Notes: a model not told the origin generated them from the sequence alone. Counted from the first letter of the stretch, positions 48,943-60,678 are shown. The stretch is DNA of 64,000 nt from Syngnathus acus (GCF_901709675.1 NC_051091.1:8776967-8840966), one strand, 5' to 3'. Made by a program: numbers and translations.

Positions 48943-50430
48943 GTGAAGACTGCTGACACAATGGGGAGACTGGACATACCTCATCGGAGGAGCATCTTTC
49001 TTCTTGTTGGGCCTCTGCTTTGGTCGCTTCACGCCAGTGGACAGTTGATAGGAAGCCCGCTGGACTGCCAAAATCTGTGCGTGTGCGCAAGCAACATCAT
49101 CAGCTGCTCAAAAGGGAATCTCACCAACCCCCCTACCCGCCTTCCCAAATACACAACGGTGCTGGACCTCAGCTTCAACTCCATCGGCAGACTGCGGGCG
49201 GAGTGGACGCCCGTCCTGAGTCGACTCCACACGCTGCTCCTCAGCCACAACGGTCTCTCCTTCCTCTCTTCGGCGGCGTTTGTGCACGTGACAAAGCTGC
49301 GTTACCTGGACTTATCTGCCAACCAGCTCCGCCAGCTGGATGAAAACATGTTCGAGCCGCTGGAGAACTTGGAGGTGCTGCTGCTTTATAAGAACAGCAT
49401 TTCGCAGATTGAACGTTTCGCCGCTTTCTCGGGACTGGCCAACCTGCAGAAGCTCTACCTGAGCCAGAATCTCATCTCGCGCTTCCCCTTGGAGCTGGTG
49501 AAGGAGCGAAGCCGCATGGAGACCCTCACACTGCTGGATGTCTCGTCCAACCGGATCAAAGCGCTGACGTTACTCGAGCTTCGAGCTCTGCCCGCGTGGA
49601 TCAAAAACGGCCTGTACTTCCACAACAACCCCCTGCCGTGCAGTTGTGATCTTTTCGACGTGGTTGCACACTGGCAACTCAAAGATCTCAGCTCGGTCGT
49701 GGACTTTAAGGATGAGCACACTTGTATCCTTGCGGGTCAGCCCAAACGAAAAGTGCTCACCCTTGACCTGGACAAAGCTTATTTGAACTGCAGCGAGGTC
49801 AAGCTAACGGATAGAGAAGCGTATCTGGAGCAGGTTGTGGTGTTGGACTGTGACACCAAGCAGAAAGACATGGTAAAGACCTGGGCCTTGCCAGGGAACA
49901 TCCTGGTATCTTCAGCAAACAAAAGCACAAGGATACTTCCGGACGGAAACCTTCAGCTCGGACCTTTGAGGGAAGACGACTCGGGCGTGTACACCTGCTA
50001 CGCCATCGGAGACGCCCTTAACGAGACGATTAACATCACCGTGGTGGTTTTTAACTCAACCATGATCCCCGGCTTGGAGAACCTGAAGACTGCATACACC
50101 ACCCTCATAGCATGCCTTATCAGCATTGTGATGGTTTTCATCTACCTCTACCTCACACCTTGCCGCTGCGCCTGTTGTCCAGGTCAGGAACTGGAGAAAA
50201 ATGACCCGACAGGCAGCCTCCACTCCTCCAACGTCAGCAACGCCCAAAGCCATCAAGAGACTGGACCGGAACGAGGGAATGAGGGCGATAAAGACTCCTC
50301 ATTTGACACCAAGGACTTGTTAGAGCAGAACGGGTTGAACCCAAAAGGTGAAGAAGTTTGGAAGGTGGGGAACAAGAAGAGGAAGGCATCTGTTAGCTCT
50401 GTGAGCTCAGACACCCCCATGATGGTGTAA
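48943..50430 (+). CDS. amigo1: amphoterin-induced protein 1 (AMIGO1)
   Basis: One coding exon of 495 aa (human AMIGO1 is 493), encoding a type I neuronal adhesion protein. A signal peptide runs to about residue 34 (IFLLVGPLLWSLHASGQLIG). It is followed by a Cys-rich LRR cap (LCVCASNIISCSK) and about six leucine-rich repeats (for example YLDLSANQLRQLDENMFEPL). Next come a C-terminal LRR cap (NPLPCSCDL) and one Ig-like domain, with the Cys pair in VLDCDTK and GVYTCYAIGDALNET. A transmembrane helix at about 380-402 is followed by a cytosolic tail ending SVSSDTPMMV. The tail and the RAEWTP, ISRFPLELVKE and LPAWIKNGLYFHNNPL motifs identify AMIGO1 rather than AMIGO2 or AMIGO3. AMIGO1 promotes neurite growth and associates with Kv2.1 channels. 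A second in-frame ATG at 48961 (MGRLDIPHRR) may be the true start, since it leaves a more typical signal peptide. Confidence 0.95.
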   Translation: MKTADTMGRLDIPHRRSIFLLVGPLLWSLHASGQLIGSPLDCQNLCVCASNIISCSKGNLTNPPTRLPKYTTVLDLSFNSIGRLRAEWTPVLSRLHTLLLSHNGLSFLSSAAFVHVTKLRYLDLSANQLRQLDENMFEPLENLEVLLLYKNSISQIERFAAFSGLANLQKLYLSQNLISRFPLELVKERSRMETLTLLDVSSNRIKALTLLELRALPAWIKNGLYFHNNPLPCSCDLFDVVAHWQLKDLSSVVDFKDEHTCILAGQPKRKVLTLDLDKAYLNCSEVKLTDREAYLEQVVVLDCDTKQKDMVKTWALPGNILVSSANKSTRILPDGNLQLGPLREDDSGVYTCYAIGDALNETINITVVVFNSTMIPGLENLKTAYTTLIACLISIVMVFIYLYLTPCRCACCPGQELEKNDPTGSLHSSNVSNAQSHQETGPERGNEGDKDSSFDTKDLLEQNGLNPKGEEVWKVGNKKRKASVSSVSSDTPMMV

Positions 50431-53400
50431 AAGTGTTTGAGGGAGTGGAAAAACTGCTATGCATGCTTGTGATTGATGGTTACCAGTCACTGGCGGAGCT
50501 AGAATTTTTTTTTCTTTTTTTTTTCTTTGAGGGGTGGCACAGATATCTCTGGTAGGCGGCAAAACAAACAAAAAAATCGTACAAAATGCACAAAAAATTC
50601 ATTTTATGTTCTCTACCAGTTTGTTCATAGTGCAAGAGGGATTCTACTGAATATTCTCGGCAATGTATCCAATCTCTTAGTGGTTGGTATCCAGGAAGCT
50701 TTCTTTGCTCAGGGGACACAAATGGAAGGACCTGAAAGGTTCTAGCCATTACTGCCCAACCCTGAGTAAACCAGATGGCCACAAAAACATTAGCGCGGTC
50801 AACACACAAGCAGCAAGCGTCACATCAGACAACAATAGAGCGGACAACAGATAAGTAAAACCTGACATAAATAATGTCATGACTCAAAGAACTTTACCAT
50901 TAAAGAGTAATAATAGCAAATATATCTAGCTACAAAGTACATATACAGTAAATATGGTCGAACAACAATTGTCACATGGGAAAATTTATAGGATTGAATG
51001 TTTTTTTCTTTTCTTTTGATTAATTTGCCTTACTTGCACTTGCCGTAAGGATCACACTGAAAAGGAAAAACAAATATACACAATGAGAATATAAAACCAT
51101 CGTGGATCCTCATCTCACACTGTTGATTTTAGGTTTAGGCACATGGCTTATTTTTACAACATTGTCGTCGTAACATTACAACTTACTGTACGTACTTTTC
51201 CCAGTGTGGCCCTTTAGTAGCATTTCAACCCTCATGGTGCTTATTTTTAAACTTGAATGGTCCCTCATTATAATGTAGCAAAGAGGCATAAATATATTTC
51301 CTGAATGTAAATGTTGTGTAAAAGTTGTTGTTCATGTTATGATGCATCAATTATACAAGACTAAAGACAACATAAATGATGCAAGTAACCAATACGGAGG
51401 ATCTGTATTCCTTGTTTTACTAAAGCCATGAAATGCTACCTGCTAAAAAGATGACATCATCGTCTCTCACTTTAATGCTGATTTAATGCCTGCGATATTA
51501 TGCGACCTTGTGGCTAAGGCTAGAGGTTCTATGGCGGCTCGTATAAATAGAAGCAGTGGCAGGGGGCAGGCTTGGTGAGTAGCACATCGAATATTTAAGA
51601 GGTCACTGGCAATATTTCTGTGGAAGAGCTCAGCACTGTGGTGTTTTATCTCAGAACATTATTGCCGTTCAGTGTTCACTCCCACTTCAGACCTACTCCA
51701 CTGTGTATTTTCTTCTCGACATTATAACTCTGGAATCAAAAAAAATTTCAAGGAATGAAATGATTACTGTTCTTTCATATTAATGTTATCTAATCCATCC
51801 ATATACTGTTTATATTGTTTTCATTATGTGGACAAAAAAAACACATATTTACCTCAAGACATGAATTAGAAAGGAGATTTCGTCTCTATGTCCCAACTGG
51901 GAATGCCGTAAGCCCGATGACAGATTTGCAGAGAATTTCAAAACACGACCTATAAGCATCATGTTACACAGCAAAGCTGACCTGACGTGTGTGTGTGTAT
52001 ATCAGACTTCAATCTGCTAAGTGGCAGAGACGCCTTCTGGCTCATGTTACTGTATTACACTAATACAGACCGTCTTGATGACTTGAGAGTGAAACGGGAG
52101 ATCACGGAGATGGATGGAGTGCAAAATGTCAAGTATCCTTGTGTCCATGTTCTATCCCGTGCGCTGTCTTATTTGAAGTGTAAATCACATGATCCTCCCT
52201 CACATAGTAATCTAGTACCTTCTCCTTTGGGGTCTTTTGCCTTCTACCAATAAACCGTGACAATATAAGGGGCCGGTGCGGCAAATTTTAATTGAGTGTG
52301 AAACGTCACCCTTAATGATTGAAGCGGTCTGCGCTTCTCATGTTACCATGTTTACTCACAACACACAGTAGCTGTTCACCACAGTCGATCATGTGGCTGA
52401 AAAAAATAATAATTCAGATCAATAAAAAAAATGAGGACAGTAACTCACTTAGAGACACAAGAGAGAGGCAGAGACTGCATTAAGTGTCAAACTGGCACAT
52501 GTAGTCTATGAATAATGAAAGCGTTGTTGTGTTTGAAAGTCCTGAAATTTGAAATAGGGTGACTCATCCTTTCCCCAAAGCCCCTCCTAAGACTCTCACA
52601 TCAAAAGTACACAAGAGTGTGAGTGTGCTGCCGCCTAGCGGCGACCACCTCTAAATGCATCCAAGTCTACACTTGGGAGCTTAGAGGATTCCAATGACAT
52701 TGACATTTCAGATTCGGTGGTTTATTCAATACGCAGTGCTCTAGGGAGTACGCCACCCCATACCATGAAGATGAATCATAAATATTTGGAGAATTTGTCT
52801 CAACTAGGGTGGCCTAAAAAGGAATTTGTTTGGACTGGAGACAGTTTAGTGGAAACTACACTGCAGATCTCCGACAAAGGTCAGCAACCAATCTCATGGG
52901 CTATTTGGTCACATGATCAAACATGTTTTTCCCCCTCAACATCCACCATCTTGTGAAAATATCATTTTAAGTTAACCCACAAGAAAACGCAGCATGATGT
53001 GATCATTTCTTCCTCAGCAACAACTGACTTTATTAACAAATCAGTTGCAGAACAAATATACACACGATAGTAATTTACACATTTTTACGTTGTACATCAA
53101 TACTGAATCACCAGTAAAACAATTATGCCCTCCAGAATGAAATCCACCGAAGCTTATGTAAATCCACGAGTAAAGTTTCTTTACTATTAAGAGCTGAGTG
53201 TACTCCAGAATCGAATCAGATTCAATACAAGAGGCAGGTCTAATGTTACAAAAACTGCACGAGGAGTCAAATTACCTCACTAGAAATGAGGTGGTACTGA
53301 TTTCCATCATAAAAACCACAAGATGCATCATCATCAATAGCTAAACTGTTGGGCCCACCGCAAGCTGGTAACTAGTTTTAATGAGTGGCCTGCTGTTGGA

Positions 53401-53651
53401 CTCTGGTTCTGCAGTTTTTTTTTGTGATTCCTTAAATAATATACTGCATGTGGAGGCTGAAAACCAGATCCATGATTTCACTCTTTCCCATTGCAGGATC
53501 ACGTATCTATGACACCAAACTCCACTTACCTTAAGTGCTCTGCTGATGTTATCTCATCTGTTCATCTTAATCGTGTCTTGCGCTCGCTCACTCACTGAAA
53601 AGGGATGAAGACAACAGCAAAACGAGGTCAACTCTCCAGCGGTTGGCTTAC
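50431..53651. other. amigo1 3' flank, no gene seen
   Basis: AT-rich sequence that probably includes the amigo1 3' UTR. A minus-strand AATAAA (TTTATT near 53026) suggests that a minus-strand transcript ends close to 53010. No coding feature is supported. Confidence 0.45.
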
Positions 53652-54298
53652 CTCTGCTAATGGTTTCTGTCGGGTCTCCGCAGCAGTCGTGAGGTCCCAA
53701 AACCCGGCTGCAGCTTTAGAATGGGCGATGCACGTGTGAACCTGTGTAGAGGAGAAACAGCAGATTAACTTCACAAAAAGTGCTACTGCTCCATGTTAGT
53801 CCCTCAAACATTTACCAACCTGTACTAAATTTTGCGACTGTTTGGATGAATTGGCACGAAATGTGTATATTTTCAAAATCTGACATTTTAGCCATAATGA
53901 GGTGATTACTGCTGAAGTTGATTAGGCCCAGGAAAAATGACAAAGCTCAATGAACTACAACAAAGTAATAAAAACTTCCATTTTTTGAATTCCATTCATC
54001 GTGGATCTCAAGTACCCATAACAAGGACATTAATTATCCAGGTCATGCAAATGTGCAAAGGTTGAACTGGGCTGCTTCTTTCAAAAACAATCCAAAATGA
54101 CTCGAGCAATTTGGGTATGCTAAAAATGGCGAGTGTATACAGTCCATATTTACCTGCAGAACTGAAGTGGATGCATCAACTCACAGCAGCCGGAACTCTC
54201 GAGTCCCTGTGAAGTCAGTCTGGTCCCACGTGTTGAAGATGAGGGACGAGCCATGTCTGAGGTCCTGCTCTTGAGCTTTTCCTCAATGTCATTGGACT
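53652..54298 (-). other. two candidate minus-strand exons of an unknown transcript
   Basis: Two well-bounded exon-like blocks lie downstream of rbm15 on the same strand. One spans 53652-53741: acceptor TTTCTCCTCTACACAG, donor GCAGAG then GTAAGC, 90 bp. The other ends at a donor TTCTGCAG then GTAAAT at 54154, with a possible acceptor near 54298. Joined, they give a frame beginning SNDIEEKLKSRTSDMARP and ending LLRRPDRNH before a stop, or they may be non-coding. They could be 3' exons of an alternative rbm15 transcript or a separate gene. I do not recognise the peptide. Confidence 0.3.
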
Positions 54299-54739
54299 AC
54301 TTTGCAAAAGGAAGATTATGTAACTCATCACCCAAGTAATAAAGTTACATGGATGCTTTTGTTCCATTCCAGTTAATGTCAGAGACAGGCAGCGCTGCTC
54401 TTTGACGTAGACAAGTTGTGTCAACTGTCGCCTTCACACGAGGGTTCTCCATGCGAGAACGCGACAACGCGAATAAACAGCCCTCCGTGTCGAACCGGGG
54501 CATCTGCGCCGGTGGTCCCGTTGAGACCCGAGGCCCACAAAAGGCCGTGCAGATGGACTGGAAAGCGCTTTGAAAAGAGGTCAATCAATTGTATTCAACA
54601 CACAACACAGTGGTTGGTTTTCCTGGGAACTCAACACTTCCTCTCCTGGTTGCTGGGAAACTTCCCGCCGTCAAAGCCCCCGTGAGGCTTTGGAGCTGGA
54701 TAGACAAATCCGAGAACAGAAAAGGTCACAAAGGTAGTC

Positions 54740-55680
54740 TTTCCTTGAGGTTCCCACGAATGAGCAAATTTATTGAGACACAATCTGCGAAGTGCACTTT
54801 GTTTACTCCCCATGAGCGCGGCCGCTCTCCGTGTGCGTGTGCAGATATCCTCAGTACACTGCACACACATGTTCCATTTCGAAAACAATAAAAGGAGACA
54901 TGGAGAGCAACAATGACAAGTCCCGTTCAGAGGGAGCAGAGCTGGGCGCTTCATCCCCCACTTTGATTCATCAGTTGAGTCCGTTGCAGCCAACAAAGTA
55001 AATTGTTTCAATCACACATTCTTGAGGGTTTTTTTTTTGGTTTTTTTTTACCTTACACACTTTGTTGCTAATTACACACAAAAAATGACAACCTTGATTA
55101 TGTCTTTTTTTTTTTTTTAGGTAGTTTTGACCTCAAATGTAAAAAGAAATTCTGACATGTTGCAAAGCTAAAGAGAACATGTTCATACTATCACTGTTGA
55201 TTTTGATTGTTGAATCTTATGAGGACATTTGTGAATTAGGCAGTAATGAAAGTAAATGATGAGATAAGTTCATAAACATGCTATGTCACAATATCTAGCA
55301 AATAAAAAAAAACGAGTGGAAGCATTCCTGCAATTGTCTATTGGGGATTGACTACTTGTTGCACATACTACTACTGTGACGTGTCTCCAAAAAGAGCTAA
55401 GGCATCAAAAGTAACACTCGGGTATTGTCACATTTTTGTGGGGGTTGACTTAAAAAAGGAAAAACAATGATTAAGACTTTCTCTGTAGGATTCACCCCCG
55501 AACCCTTTGTACTCAAGTTAGATTTGTCATTTAACGACAAAAGGAGCAACTTAACAAGTTTCACGTTAAATTACCGGTTTACATTTGTTCATAGAAATTC
55601 GCACGAGACACAGTTTAGGTAACCTCATCGACAAAGCACACTGACGCAGTGGTGAAACTTTAGTTGTTGTTTTTTTTTCC
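54740..55680 (-). other. rbm15: probable rbm15 3' UTR
   Basis: About 0.9 kb follows the rbm15 stop codon and reaches a minus-strand AATAAA (TTTATT near 54768). It also contains an open frame at 54631-54813 starting MGSKQSALRR, which is probably chance but has a myristoylation-like start. Confidence 0.4.
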
Positions 55681-58083
55681 TCATGATGCTCCTCTAATAA
55701 TCACCATCACCATGTAGTCATGATCTGATTTAGCAAGAGCTTTTGCAGACTCATCCATAAACTGCATCGAGAACTCACATGGAGGGAAAGCGTGAAGCAC
55801 GCCGCTGTGCTCCTTGTTGCGGGCACCCCCCACGGGGAGGCTGACGATGCCGGCCGCCTCCTTCTGCTTCAGGTAAGACACCAGGTTCTTCAGCGGGCGC
55901 TCCGTCGAGTCTTTGCTGTCCGCAGCCGCGTCGTCATCCGATTTGCCCGGCATGGCGAGGAGGACGGAGTAGCCGCTCGGTCCGGCGGCCTTGATGCGAC
56001 GGGAGACCTCTTCCAGCTTGGGCTGGTCCATCCGCAGGCGCTGGCTGATTTTCAGTTGCGCAGCTTGGCTGCCTTTGGGGCCGTCGGCAAGGAGTCTGGA
56101 GACCACCACCGCGTCGCCATCGAGCAAGTGCAGCACGGTGGGGAAGCTGCTGTTCTTCAAGAGGAGGACACCTCGCCACACCCGACTCAGCTTCTGGGCG
56201 GACGCACGCTCCGAGGCGTCCTCCTTCCCCGCCGGGCTCTTGGGTTTGTCGCCGGGTTTGCGTTTGCGCTCCTTCTCGGAGGATGAGGCAGCCGCGGTCG
56301 GGCTAAGAGTTCTCCGTCTCCTATCCTGACTGTTTGGCCGCTCTTTAGTTGGGGAGGCTCGACCGGGCCGAGAAGGTCGTTCGCCGTCACTATCGCCGCC
56401 TCCTTCTGCGGGACTGCGGTCGGCGGGGCTGCCGGCACGCGGCACGCCGTTATTGTCAGGCGAGGGATCCGGACGCCACCCGTGCTCCAAGTGTCGTCTC
56501 CGGCGGCTTGCATCTCCTCTTTGTAACTCCCACTCCCGGTCAACCGGCCAGTGCTCACGGGAATGTCTCTCCAGGTGAGCCACGGGTGGGAAACCGGAGC
56601 CTCGCATTCTTTCGTGGACTCCAAAGCCAGACCATTCGGCAGGGGAGGAGGGATCCCGCTCCCGGAAGCGAGGCGGCGGCAGCAGGGGTGAACGCTCCCT
56701 CATCAAGTCAGCGAAGCGGTGATCGAACGGCGGACGGACCAATTCAAAGTGTGGGAGCGGCAAAGGGGGTTGCGTGTACTGCTGCTGCTGCTGCTTGTAG
56801 TGGTGTTCGGTGTCAGCAAAGTCCACCCGGAGCCTCCTATCAGGACCGCCGAGAGGGAAGCCTCGCATGTGCGTGCACGCCGCCTGAGCGGCATCCAGGC
56901 TCTCGTACTGAACGTACGCCCACGCCTCACCTTTCCTGTAGTCTATAGTCCTGATGGTGCCAAAGCGGTCAAACTCTTTGGCCAGGGCGGCAAGGGAAAT
57001 CCACGGGCCGAGGCCTCCCACCCACAGCCTGGTAGTGGGCGTCGGTTTGCCATATCCGATTTTAACTTGGTGGTGGCCCAGCACTTTACCCGACATGGCC
57101 ACTTTAGCTCTATGGGCCATGTCGAGATTTTCAAACTTGACAAATCCGAATGTGGTGCTCTGGCCACGCGCTGCTCGTTTAATGTCCACTTCAGTTATAG
57201 CACCAAAGCGGTCGAACGCTCGCCGCAGGTCGCTCTCGGTCAGGCCGATGTCCAGGTTGCCGAGAAACAACGTCCTGTTTGCCCTCTGGTCGTCATCGGA
57301 CGAGTTGTCGTTGTGGAATTCTGGAAGGAATGCGGCGTGATTCCTGCCGTCGTACAGGGAATAATATGCATCTCTTTCCACTTCTGTGAGGTGAGGCAGG
57401 GGAGGAGGAGGGAGGGGGCCGAGCGCCATTTGCTGCAACCGGAAGTCTTTGTAGCCCAAACCTGTGGGGGAGAGCTGTCTGGTGGGGGGAACGTGTCTAT
57501 GCCCTGGTGGGAAGCTGTCTTTAGAAAGCGGAGAGCGGCTCCTCCGCCGGTTCATGTACACCACATCGACTTTGAGGGGCCGGTCGAAGAGCACCAGTCG
57601 GCCGCGAGCATGCTTGGCCGCCCGGGCGTCGTCAGGCTTCCGGAAGTTGACGAAGGCTACCCTCTCATCGTTTTCCCGACTCATTTTCACACTCACGTTT
57701 CCAAATTTCTTAAACTCGTGGAACAGGCCGTCTTCTATGTCCTCGTCGTTGAGCTGCGAACCCAGCTCGCTGATTTTAAGAGTCTTGTACTCACTTTCGG
57801 GAGATCGCGGGTCGCTGCGTGAAGCAAGGACAGCGCCACCGTGCGGAGCCCCGTAGTCATAGCCATTACCGGCCCGAATGTCCGAGTAATTGTCTCTTTT
57901 GTCACCGGGTAAGCTTCTCCTGGACGAGGCGCCGCAGGGGACGTAGCTGTTGCCGTTGTTGCTGGCGACGCTTAGCAGCTCTCCGGTCCTCCTGCTAGGG
58001 AGACTTCCTCTGCGCTCTTTGGCGTCATCTGGCACCCGTGAGCGTTTCCTCGCCGGCGAGCGGTCTTTCTCCTTCATTTCCAA
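55681..58083 (-). CDS. rbm15: RNA-binding protein 15 (SPEN family)
   Basis: One long exon of 800 codons. A basic Ser/Arg-rich N-terminus is followed by RRM1 at about 99-177 (YKTLKISELGSQL, VAFVNFRKPDDARAAKHARG), RRM2 at about 270-345 (RTLFLGNLDIGLTESDL) and RRM3 at about 351-425 (TRLWVGGLGPW). Next comes a short Gln run (KQQQQQ), an Arg/Ser/Pro-rich disordered region, and a C-terminal SPOC domain at about 630-795 (GVLLLKNSSFPTVLHLL, LVSYLKQKEAAGIVSLPVGG, HAFPPCEFSMQF). RBM15 is a nuclear protein that recruits the m6A methyltransferase complex (WTAP/METTL3) to RNA, including Xist in mammals, and acts in splicing and haematopoiesis. Sequence and the 1p13.3-like neighbourhood favour RBM15 over RBM15B. 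The frame ends RGAS, like the shorter human isoform as I recall it; no donor for a longer C-terminal exon is visible at that point. Human RBM15 is longer (about 970 aa), mainly in its disordered parts. Confidence 0.96.
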   Translation of the reverse strand: MEMKEKDRSPARKRSRVPDDAKERRGSLPSRRTGELLSVASNNGNSYVPCGASSRRSLPGDKRDNYSDIRAGNGYDYGAPHGGAVLASRSDPRSPESEYKTLKISELGSQLNDEDIEDGLFHEFKKFGNVSVKMSRENDERVAFVNFRKPDDARAAKHARGRLVLFDRPLKVDVVYMNRRRSRSPLSKDSFPPGHRHVPPTRQLSPTGLGYKDFRLQQMALGPLPPPPLPHLTEVERDAYYSLYDGRNHAAFLPEFHNDNSSDDDQRANRTLFLGNLDIGLTESDLRRAFDRFGAITEVDIKRAARGQSTTFGFVKFENLDMAHRAKVAMSGKVLGHHQVKIGYGKPTPTTRLWVGGLGPWISLAALAKEFDRFGTIRTIDYRKGEAWAYVQYESLDAAQAACTHMRGFPLGGPDRRLRVDFADTEHHYKQQQQQYTQPPLPLPHFELVRPPFDHRFADLMRERSPLLPPPRFRERDPSSPAEWSGFGVHERMRGSGFPPVAHLERHSREHWPVDREWELQRGDASRRRRHLEHGWRPDPSPDNNGVPRAGSPADRSPAEGGGDSDGERPSRPGRASPTKERPNSQDRRRRTLSPTAAASSSEKERKRKPGDKPKSPAGKEDASERASAQKLSRVWRGVLLLKNSSFPTVLHLLDGDAVVVSRLLADGPKGSQAAQLKISQRLRMDQPKLEEVSRRIKAAGPSGYSVLLAMPGKSDDDAAADSKDSTERPLKNLVSYLKQKEAAGIVSLPVGGARNKEHSGVLHAFPPCEFSMQFMDESAKALAKSDHDYMVMVIIRGAS

Positions 58084-60594
58084 ACGCCAGTATACACGTG
58101 GTGAACCACAAAACGGCGTCCTCCTACCAGAAATTCAACTCAACTTTCCCAACTTGAAACTAGGCCGAAGGAGGCTCCTCACTCGAGACACACGGGCGCC
58201 ATGTTGGAATACTTTACGACTGTACCGGAAGTCACGCCTTTGTGTTTGTGGAGCGATCTGATTGGCTTGATAGGGTCGTCGATCAAACCAAGAGGAAGTG
58301 CGTCAGCCTATCACAAACAAGGGTGCGGCTCCGGCTTCGCCATGAAAGGATGTTAGAAAATGGTTCGAAGATAACGATTGTGACACGAAGCACACGTTAC
58401 TACTTTCTTTATAACGTTTAAGGCTTTCAACAATTTAGCAGCTAGGTAGCACGGGCAATATTTATTTGCCTAAATGCACAACACACTTTGTTTGAAATGG
58501 GGGGGGGGGGGGGATCTGTCTCGCCCTGGAATGGGCAAACTTTCTTGTAAAAATGCCACATTAGACTTTTGAAACAGTCGGATGGGCAGGTCATTCGTAG
58601 ATGAGGTAAAAAGGAAAAATAATATTGAGATTTGCATGTAAAACAAGTAAATAGTTTGGTTCATTAATAAAACAAGCAAATCACATGTAAAAATGTACAT
58701 TTATTCACAAATGAAATATTTGACCAATTACTTTGAATTATTTAAATTTATTGTAGCTTATTTAAATAAAGCAATTTATTCGAAATTTAAGTTGAACACC
58801 AAATGTTTAATTTATTTTAAAAAATGGCAAAAAAAAAAACATTTTCTCAAGTTCTCTCCAAAATCACACCAAAAAAAAATTGCATTTCCTTAGACACTGA
58901 GAAATTATTTTTATGTAGTTTTGCCCCATCAATTAGTAGTATTTTGTTTCTAAACTCCTGAGCAAGCTCATTGGTTGCTGTTGCGAACACAATTACCACT
59001 AGAGCGCAGCAACTCTTTATAACTCAGACCCAAACCTAAATGATAGCTGACTGTAGTACCGTTTTCACTTTGCCTTAAAAAATCTTTTTAATTGGTCAAT
59101 TTTTTAATTTTTTGAACTGGCACCACATTTTCAAAAAATATTTAACTCACAGATAGATGGAAACTATATGTACACAGTTCTGAGGCACTTTCTTGTTTTA
59201 ATCCTGATCTGGATAAACGTGCAAAAACAAATTCAGTGACATCACTTTTTGTTTGCCTGTTACTCATTTTGAATAAACTTCATGTTAGCAGTTTTACTTT
59301 GCAATATGCTTCGAGGCCACTTGCATAATTACTGATGCGTTCGTTTAATTGTGATTCTTAAGGGGTTAAAATGTTAAGGCATGTATGTAGGGCACGCCCA
59401 CACAAGGATTACAGCTTGCAGCGCAGCATAGTGAGAAATATTCATGGTGTTATTAATAAATTATTTTTATTCTTAATAAACGCCCACACATTATAAATGT
59501 TTGTTTTTTTAATTAAATTTCTTTTTGTGGGATCAATCTGACCCAGTTACTTGTTGCATCACTAAGAAGACCCTTCACTATCATTTGCGACGAGATCGTT
59601 TCAAGGGATTATAGTGTCCAAAAAAATGGGGACAGCAGCTTTGGCCTCAGCCCTGTGTGCTGGCCTGGGCTGGCCCCTCTTTGAGAGACCATCTGGTGAA
59701 GTTCCTCTATGGATGGTCACATGTTGTGGGAGATGCAATCTGCCACCAGCATTAAAATATGCCCAAGTATATCGCAAACACGCACATCATTCACTCGGAA
59801 AACAGTGAAAGTAAGTGTTGGAGAAAATGTAAAACTGTACCTAGCAAAAAGTAACGTATAACTCAAATATCAAATCAAGACGAAATATCTTGGGGGTGTT
59901 TTGTCAGCCCAGATACTTTATCTTACCAGGTTGGCGTGGTTGGTTGTTATGCGAGCTCTGAGAAAGTGGCAAAATGGCAGCCGCCAGATGGATAATAAAG
60001 GGCGTGCAACATTAATCCCAATGCTGTATTTAGACTCCTCTGGAACATATTGTAAAGAACATGTTAGAGTTAACTTCCTCTTAAAGGTCGTAGATGACTT
60101 TGGGTGAGAGGCTGTGAACGTAACTAGGCATTACTCAGTAAACAAAATGTGCATAATTAAAATCCCTTCACAACACTGTAAAAACAGATCATCACAAATG
60201 AGTCATTCTACTTGTGCAGTAGTAAAAACCTGTTTGAGGGCACGTGACATCTTCCTGCGGCGAGCTTTGGTGGGGCACTGCAGTGTGTCATGACAGGACC
60301 TGACACACTTTCTTCCTGGTTTGAACACCTGCCCAGTAGCAGCATGCCCTTTATGGCTAAAAAAAAAAAATTAAAAACCACGCTGGTATGAGAAAGACTG
60401 CTGGTAAAGAAAGGTAAAGAATATACCAAATCAGTTATCTGTGCAAAATCATTCCTGTTATTATGTTTGTGTCAGTGTTCATACAGAGGATTCCGGATCT
60501 GATATGTGATAATCGCACAGCCCAGGCTTGAGGCTTATTTTTAGCAGCTGAGACTGACCCAGACAGTGCAAACACAAGAGGAGAAACAGCAAGG
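58084..60594. other. rbm15 promoter side and AT-rich intergenic DNA
   Basis: The first 200 bp upstream of rbm15 are relatively GC-rich and should hold its 5' UTR and promoter. A poly-G run lies at 58500-58514. The rest is AT-rich with no supported gene. Confidence 0.5.
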
Positions 60595-60678
60595 ATGGAG
60601 GGAGGGAGGAATTTAAATGAGACCGGAGTGAAGGAAAAGTACTGGGCGGATGTGGTGGTGCAGATGCAGAACGCTCAC
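60595..60678 (+). CDS. candidate first coding exon, gene unknown
   Basis: An ATG follows a purine-rich leader. Exactly 28 codons follow, containing NETGVKEKYWADVVVQMQNA, and end in phase 0 at a strong donor (CTCAC then GTGAGTGG) at 60679. The leader also contains plausible 5' UTR sequence. I do not recognise the peptide and found no matching second exon in the remaining 3.3 kb, so the rest of the gene would lie beyond the window. Confidence 0.35.

Noticed and set aside
56719-57822. 367-aa open frame on the plus strand
   Set aside because: It is antisense to the rbm15 exon, whose sense frame is clearly conserved; GC-rich codon choice keeps the opposite strand open.
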